Assembly (NCBI GenBank): GCA_018350325.1 | Contig: JAEVLN010000053.1 | Location: 42,257-106,256, forward strand | Origin: Globodera rostochiensis | Lineage: Eukaryota; Nematoda; Chromadorea; Rhabditida; Heteroderidae | Direction of reading: 5' to 3' | Length of the DNA: 64,000 bases | Shown: positions 58,201 through 64,000 of the stretch, piece by piece | Layout: each line of letters opens with the position of its first letter | Position numbering within the stretch: position 1 is the stretch's first letter | The notes under the pieces: model-generated | What the model was told of the DNA's origin: nothing | Databases searched by the model: none | What the model saw: only the letters and a program-made list of their open reading frames with translations | Made by a program: the position numbers and the translations under genes

Positions 58201-61200
58201 TCCTGTCCATTCCCCACGAAGTATTCAACTGCAATTAAAAATCTCAATTCCAAAATCATGTATGATTTCACGTTTATTAATAGTTTCTGGAGCTATTTCT
58301 TAATTTTAAAAAAATGCTAAATTTTCCTGACAGCGCCAAAGGTTTAACAAATCTAGTCGTAATTTCAGTGAAGTTTTTTTTATGTCCACCATTTGTTCAG
58401 TAAATGTGACTTGGAGAACTGACCGATGTCCAAATGGCCGCATGCGCATGCTGCCAACCATGGCGAGGTGTTAACCGACTCATGGTTGGCAATAGCACCT
58501 TTAGAGACCAACACTTTGCACATCTCCAAATGACCTCCCCCTGCCGCGAGGAGAAGCGGCGAAAACCCTAAAATGATTTCTTTTTTGAATTTAGCATAAA
58601 ATTGTTTTCAATCGAGCACAACGCAAACCACTCATAAATAAACAATCGCAACTTATTTGGCACAAGGCTGGAGTAAAAAATAAAAATCCGTGATCCGTGA
58701 TTACGTCCAGCCCTGGCTTGCACACACCGACCAGCGGCGTTACTTTGACCTGCTTTTGTCTGCTATTTAACTTTTCTAGAAATTCTACTTAAAAATATCC
58801 AAACGGGCCTTTCCAATTCCTAAAAAGCATCAAACAATTACCGTTTTGGTCGCAATCTCAACAAATTGAGTAAAAAATCCCAAAATTTTCTTGGCGGCGC
58901 CTATCGGCACCGCCGACCCACCCGCCTAGAAAAAATCGCACCGCTCAGTTGGCTTGCCATTTGAGCGCCGGCGCTCTGGCGGACAACATCGCACGCAAGG
59001 CAACCTCCCCTACTCCTCCTAACATCGCACTTCTCAGCGCTCAAGGCGACCCCCCCCCCTTGCGCATTGCTTTTTGGGGGGTTTACAGGTGGCCACTGGC
59101 CACTTGCCCCTCTATTTTCCTAACTTTGCGCTCAAACGTGAACCCCACCTGCCCGGCGTTCACGCTTATTTAGGTATATTTTTGATTTAGTTAGTGCTAC
59201 GAATAATCCTTAAAGCGGCATTTGTTTGGTTTAATTTCCGCACCTTGGTTATTGGTGCGACCAACGCACGCATTCTTCGACATCAAGAAGCGCACAACGT
59301 CTGCCTTTCCATAGAGAGATGCGAGTATCAACCCGGTGTTACCGTCGCTATCCGTAACTTCAATGTTTTGGCCATTCCCCACGAAGAATTCAACTGCAAT
59401 TAAAAATTTCAAAAACACGGACAGGGGGCAGTTTTGAATCGATTTTGTATTCCTTGTGTATTTTAAATGTTTCAGAATCGGCCTGGCCTAGCCAGGTGAA
59501 TAAACCTGAACAAATCCCGGTAAAAACAGAAGCCAAAATTTCGTGCTAGGTCGTTTTATAAAAACTGCTAACAATTTATGAATTCTATGTCGTTTTATAA
59601 AAACTGCTAACAACTTATGAATTAATGCTTATGAAGAAGTCGAGATTGGCGTTGAACTAAGCCTAAAGTCGTTAAATAGACACCTCTCACAAAGGAAGAA
59701 ACAAATTTGGTACCAAGTCCCGGTTTTTTGAAAAATGAAAGTCCCGGTCCCGATTTTTTGGCCCTGCCGGGAAATCTACTCCACTAATGATAGCATCATG
59801 GAGGACAATTTCAAAGTGTTGGGCTTCGGGTTCGCGTTTAAATATTTTTTAATTAAATGCGAGCTAAGTCAGAATTTTTGAAATAAATTCATCACACTCC
59901 TGAATTTTTGCTTCAATTTTCTTAACAAATATCATTAAATGTTCAAAAAATTTCCGGACATCCTCCACTGTTACGTAATTTTTTTTTGAAAAATTTTCCT
60001 AAATTCCAAAGCAAAATGCATAAGTTTGCTAAAATTTTGATGATAAAATTGAAGTTAAAGACAATGAGGAAGATATTTTTGAATAACAAAAAAAAAATGT
60101 TGTTTTACCATTGAACATTACAAAAAAAAATTTTTCCCTTGAAAAGTCCCGGTCTCGGTTGAAAATCTTGGTCCCGTTCAACCCTATTTAATATACATGA
60201 GCAAGAGGACATTTTGCCCGATTTTTTTAAAGTTTTCACCTAAAACCAAATTATTCAAGTTGTTCGAATCCCGGTCTGGAGTTCCAGGTCAAATGGATGT
60301 TAGATCGGAGTCTAAGCCCCCGAATACCCAACGAAACACCTTTTTCTCAACTTCTAATAATCACCGACGCATTTGAATTAATTAAAATTTTACCAAAAAA
60401 GACTCGAGTCTCGACTCGAGAAAAGTTTCGTGTTTTTTTGGGCTCGGGCTCAAGTATCTAGGAATTCTGCGTCTCGTGCAGCCCTACAATTGACTATGTA
60501 TTTCCTTTTTAATAAAATAATTTGTAAAGTTATTATGCAGGAGGCAGTTTTTATAAAACGACCAAACCCTACAATTTCGCTCAGAAACTACATCCGCTTA
60601 ATAGTGACTTTTACATTTCTTAAACATTTTGACAAATTTTTGCTAAAATGCTGAACTGACCGATGTCCAAATGGCCATTCGCGCACGCTTGCAACCACGG
60701 CGAGCTGTTAGCCGACATCTGGTTGGAATCAGCGCCGTTGGCGACGAGCACTTTGCACACCTCCAAATGACCTTTATTTGCCGCAATTAAAAGCGGCGAA
60801 TAAGCTGAAAATTAAATCTTAAAATTGAAGAATTAAAAAGCAAATAATCCTTTAAGCGGCATTTTCTGTTTAAATTCCCTCACCTCCGTCAGTTCGACAA
60901 AGCACGCGTCTTTCGACAGCAAAAAGTGCACAATATTTGCCTTTCCATTGAGAGATGCGATCATCAACCCGGTGAAACCGTCGCTATCCGTAGCTTCGAT
61001 GTTCTGGCCATTCTCCAGGAAGAATTCGACTGCAAAAAAAATTCAATTAAAGAATACTGACGGAATTGATTACATGTCAATCCATACGTATTTAGAGGGG
61101 GAGGGGTACGAGGGGTCACGTCCCCCCCCCCCCCCCCCTCCTACCCTTTTGAATTACAAAATTCGTAGTTTTTTTTTGGACCAATTCCAACAAATTGCCA

Positions 61201-62987
61201 TCAAAAATTCAAAAATTTTCTCCGACAGGCACCTATCGCCGTCGGACCATTCTTCTTCCTAAAAAGCTTTAAAAGTACCGTATTTTAAAATTTTGGTTGC
61301 AGATCTCTTAACAAAATTGAGTCATAAATTCAAAATTTTTTTGGCGGCGCCTATCTACACCGCCGACCCCCCCCCCCCAAAAAAAAGTAAAGCGGAATCT
61401 CAAAAAAATTTGCGTTTATTGCTTAAATGGAATAAAAAAATAAACACGAAAAATGCACCCCATATAAGCGAACAATTTTTGAAAAATTGCTTTTAAAATA
61501 CAATAAAATAAAAAGAGAAAAATACACCCCCAAAAACAATTTTTTGACAAAAAATTGCTTAAAAAATGCAATAAAACCCAAAAAATGCAGCCAGCACCAA
61601 AAATCGATTGCCATCCAATGGCTGAGTGGTTAAAAATTGTTAATGAGTTCTATTTGGTCTGAGGTTCGAGCCCCTTTCGCGACAATCATTTTAATTTCTA
61701 CTTTAATTACTCCTTTTTAGTATTCTTAAAACAAATAAAATTCTTAACATTAATTAATAATTAGTTATATTTTGAACGTTCAAAATTGAACATTTTTCTT
61801 AGAATAAGTCGCTACATAATCAGGGCTGTGTCGAAAGTAAAAAAAAAGTCGAAATTCGAAAATCGAAACTGAAAAGTTCGAAATCGAAAGGAAAAAAACG
61901 TCGAAAATCGAAAGTAAATCTTAAATTTTTATAAAATGATGTTTGATAAGTCGTCAATTTCGCTTCAGTGACCCTTCTTAGGCTTAAAGTTTTTGGGCGT
62001 GGGGGGGGGGGGGGGTCCGCCTTCGACTGCAATTAAAATTCAGATTGCTTTCATGTGAATCATAAAAAAAGAGAATTCCGCGCACCGATGTCCAAATGGC
62101 CATTTGCGCACGCTTGCAACCACGGCGACTCGGCATCACCCGACTTCTGGTTGGTATCAGCGCCTTTGGCGATGAGCTCTTTGCAAACCTCCAAATGGCC
62201 TTCACTTGCCGCGAGGAGAAGCGGCGGCAACCCTGAAAATTGAATTTTTAAAATTACATTTGTATTATGCACAACGCACATGAATCATAAAAATGCCAAT
62301 GAACAAATACCAAATCGAAGGCGCCGCCGACAAATTAAATTTTTTGACTAAATCTCACCGTTGTTCGTTGTCCGATCAATGCGCGCGCCCTTCGACAACA
62401 AAAAGTGCACAATATTTGCCTTTCCTTCTTGAGATGCGAGAATCAACCCGGTGACACCGTCGCTATTTGTAGCTTCGATGTCTTGGCCATTCCCCACGAA
62501 GAATTCGGCTGCAATTAAAATTTCAAAAATTATTGTTGATTTGTGATCAAATTCAATTCCGTCAGCATTCTTTTATTTCCTAAAAATCGCTTTGTTGTTT
62601 TGCATTCTGAACTGACCGATGTCCAAATGGCCATTCGCGCACGCTTGCAACCACGGCGAGCTGTTAGCCGACATCTGGTTGGAATCAGCGCCGTTGGCGA
62701 CGAGCACTTTGCACACCTCCAAATGACCTTTATTTGCCGCAATTAAAAGCGGCGAATAAGCTGAAAATTAAATCTTAAAATTGAAGAATTAAAAAGCAAA
62801 TAATCCTTTAAGCGGCATTTTCTGTTTAAATTCCCTCACCTCCGTCAGTTCGACAAAGCACGCGTCTTTCGACAGCAAAAAGTGCACAATATTTGCCTTT
62901 CCATTGAGAGATGCGATCATCAACCCGGTGAAACCGTCGCTATCCGTAGCTTCGATGTTCTGGCCATTCTCCAGGAAGAATTCGACT
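52266..62987 (-). CDS. Ankyrin-repeat gene of at least 19 exons (expanding array)
   Basis: Minus exons in order: 62987-62842, 62760-62617, 62508-62359, 62232-62086, 61029-60884, 60804-60661, 59393-59244, 58567-58424, 58228-58079, 57791-57645, 57577-57377, 57318-57169, 57042-56896, 55529-55380, 53911-53765, 53703-53554, 52996-52850, 52542-52393, 52339-52266 (stop). Two types alternate: B (150 nt; VEFFVENGQDIEATDSDG, RFLLSKGARTDRTTN) and A (144-147 nt; LLIAANKGHLEVCKVLVANG, SPWLQACANGHLDIG). Most are symmetric phase 1-1 exons. The last encodes NTALDLAVGNKHGEIVKLL. Ankyrin arrays bind other proteins. The 146-nt B exons at 60884 and 62842 break the frame, and no start exon lies within the window, so it may be several genes or partly pseudogene. 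Confidence 0.8.
54683..55308. mobile_element. Long foldback element in an ankyrin intron
   Basis: About 625 bp, palindromic over nearly its whole length. Ends TTCTATATGCAATACTC / GAGTATTGCATATAGAA; further in, CATACCGG.GAGATAAAAA with its complement, and TCGAATACAAAAAACCGC with its complement. Arms of about 280 bp are imperfect. No transposase frame. Confidence 0.8.
55787..56412. repeat. Intron block duplicated at 61371-61995
   Basis: Near-identical 625-bp direct repeat in two introns of the ankyrin array. It includes a tRNA-like sequence. It marks a recent duplication of the exon-intron block. Confidence 0.9.
56025..56099 (+). repeat. tRNA-Ser-like sequence (probable SINE head)
   Basis: A box TGGCTGAGTGG (56032-56042) and B box GGTTCGAGCCC (56076-56086), 44 bp apart as in real tRNAs. 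The acceptor stem does not pair (3' TCGCGACA has no 5' partner), so a functional tRNA is unlikely. Second copy at 61609-61683. Confidence 0.6.
56700..56895. other. C-run and AT-rich intron sequence
   Basis: Contains a C16 run at about 56717 and no gene. Confidence 0.4.
57377..57577 (-). other. Chimeric ankyrin exon (type B fused to type A)
   Basis: A 201-nt exon in which a B exon reads to TDRTTNK and then continues straight into the second half of an A exon (DAGSPWLQACARGNLDIG). The intron and the first half of A are missing. It is still symmetric (phase 1-1), so the deletion keeps the frame. Part of the gene 52266-62987. Confidence 0.85.
59394..60660. other. Large AT-rich ankyrin intron
   Basis: Repeated TCCCGGTCCCG-type words near 59730 and 60150, and CTCGAGTCTCG words near 60400. 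No exon or element with clear ends recognised. Confidence 0.4.
60654..61084. repeat. Ankyrin exon pair duplicated at 62610-63041
   Basis: Near-identical about 430-bp block containing an A exon and a 146-nt B exon with the intron between. Both copies carry the same frame-breaking length. Confidence 0.9.
61371..61995. repeat. Second copy of the 55787-56412 intron block
   Basis: Includes the second tRNA-like sequence (61609-61683). Directly followed by a second copy of 56899-57217 at 62089-62407. Confidence 0.9.
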
Positions 62988-63041
62988 GCAAAAAAAATTC
63001 AATTAAAGAATACTGACGGAATTGATTTCATGTCAATCCAT

Positions 63042-63760
63042 CAAGGGTTTTTGAAAGTTAGCGCACAAAAGTCGACATTCCGCTGCAGACATTGCGCTTA
63101 GTCAAACTCAACATTTGCGCCGCAAAAATCGTATTAAAAAAATTAATTAAACGCGTGCAAATAATCCAATTGAAAGTAAAGAATAAAAAATCACTTAAGC
63201 AGTTTTGGATTTAATTAATCAATTACTTGGGTATTAAATCTCGGTCCCGAGAAATGACCCCGAGACCGAGAACCAGTGATATCCCGGTTCCGAAACCGCA
63301 AAAATTTGGTACCGGAACCGCGAAAAATCCGGAACCGCTTTGGAACCGAACCGCCAGAAAAAATGGAACCAGGACATCACTGCGGAGAACCAAACCCAAA
63401 AAAACCACGAAATTTCTCGACTCTCGAGCAACCCTACTGCCCACTATGGGTGCACTCCAAAAGAAAACCCCTGTACTAGAGACCGGAATTGAGGAACGAT
63501 CGAGATTCTCGAAAAATCTCGAATCTCGTAAAATCTCGAAAAAAATTTAAACGATCGAGATCACTGAAAAATCTTTAAAAAATCTCGGTAAAAATTGTTC
63601 GATCGAGAATCTCGAAAAAATCTCGTCGAGATTTTCCGAGATTACGATCGAGAATCCCGATCGGTCCGAACTCTACCCTGTACTATCTCGCTTCTCTTTT
63701 GTTCTCTAACTCGTACGACGGAGCCTATCGGCACTGTCTTAAAATTGCTCAAGTCGGCTA
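63042..63760. repeat. TCTCGA/CCGAGA-rich degenerate repeats
   Basis: Many short words such as GAACCGCGAAAAATCCGG and AAAATCTCGAATCTCG. No gene accepted. Confidence 0.55.
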
Positions 63761-63764
63761 TCGG

Positions 63765-64000
63765 ACATTTGGCACATTGGACATTTGGCACACTGACATT
63801 TGGCACATTGGACATTTGGCACACTAGTGAAAAAACGGACATTTGGCACACTGGGGGGAAAAAGGACATTTGGCACACTGGACATTTGGCACACGGTCAT
63901 TTCGCACACTAGTGAAAAAACGGACATTTCGCACACTGGGGGGAAAAAAGACGTTTCACACACAAATTTCGCACACAATAAAATGTGGGACTGTGACTGA
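63765..64000. repeat. GGACATTTGGCACACT minisatellite at the window edge
   Basis: About ten copies of a 17-22-bp unit with spacers AGTGAAAAAACGG and GGGGGGAAAAAGG; later copies change TGGCACAC to TCGCACAC. It continues beyond the window. Confidence 0.9.

Overview
This looks like nuclear DNA of a plant-parasitic nematode, most probably a cyst nematode (Globodera/Heterodera type). That is inferred from three things: short AT-rich introns with TTTCAG-type acceptors, conserved GC-AG introns, and a dense set of BTB, BACK, MATH, SPRY and ankyrin exons that includes one intact signal-peptide + SPRY gene of the SPRYSEC effector type. The window is repeat-rich. Many genes are broken or duplicated, and there is one assembly gap (49582-50480).

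Region 1 (1-10.67 kb) is the main discovery: a structurally complete Polinton/Maverick-like element (134-10503). It starts with AG, has about 1.15 kb terminal inverted repeats, and is flanked by a 6-bp target duplication (ACTATG) inside a 41-bp minisatellite. It carries a seven-exon protein-primed type B DNA polymerase on the minus strand. On the plus strand are two overlapping ORFs, a small gene matching the L1-PAZ part of Argonaute (with a frame break), and a complete two-repeat TATA-binding protein (TBP). Each gene group has a strong TATA box at a suitable distance. No integrase, ATPase, protease or capsid gene was found. The combination suggests a mobile element with its own promoter-recognition factor and a possible small-RNA decoy. 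The functions are inferred; the domain matches are read from the sequence.

Region 2 (10.7-28.8 kb) holds MITEs, a 108-bp satellite, a small membrane Gly-rich protein gene, BTB/MATH and LRR remnants, a BTB-BACK-SPRY gene broken by a hAT-like insertion (8-bp TSD), an intact SPRYSEC-like gene, an 88-bp G-tract minisatellite, and a decayed BTB-BACK-MATH gene.

Region 3 (28.8-47.3 kb) is a mosaic of recent duplications. A 2.65-kb inverted pair carries a broken NEK-type kinase and a secreted Cys-rich protein gene. Two direct duplications and more 108-bp satellite arrays follow, then an orphan Fic-domain exon.

Region 4 (48.9-51.4 kb) has a membrane RING-H2 gene running into the gap and a tiny two-exon secreted peptide gene.

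Region 5 (52.2-63.0 kb) is a minus-strand array of 18 symmetric (phase 1-1) ankyrin exons plus a terminal exon, growing by exon duplication and including one fused exon. The right edge is low-complexity minisatellite.
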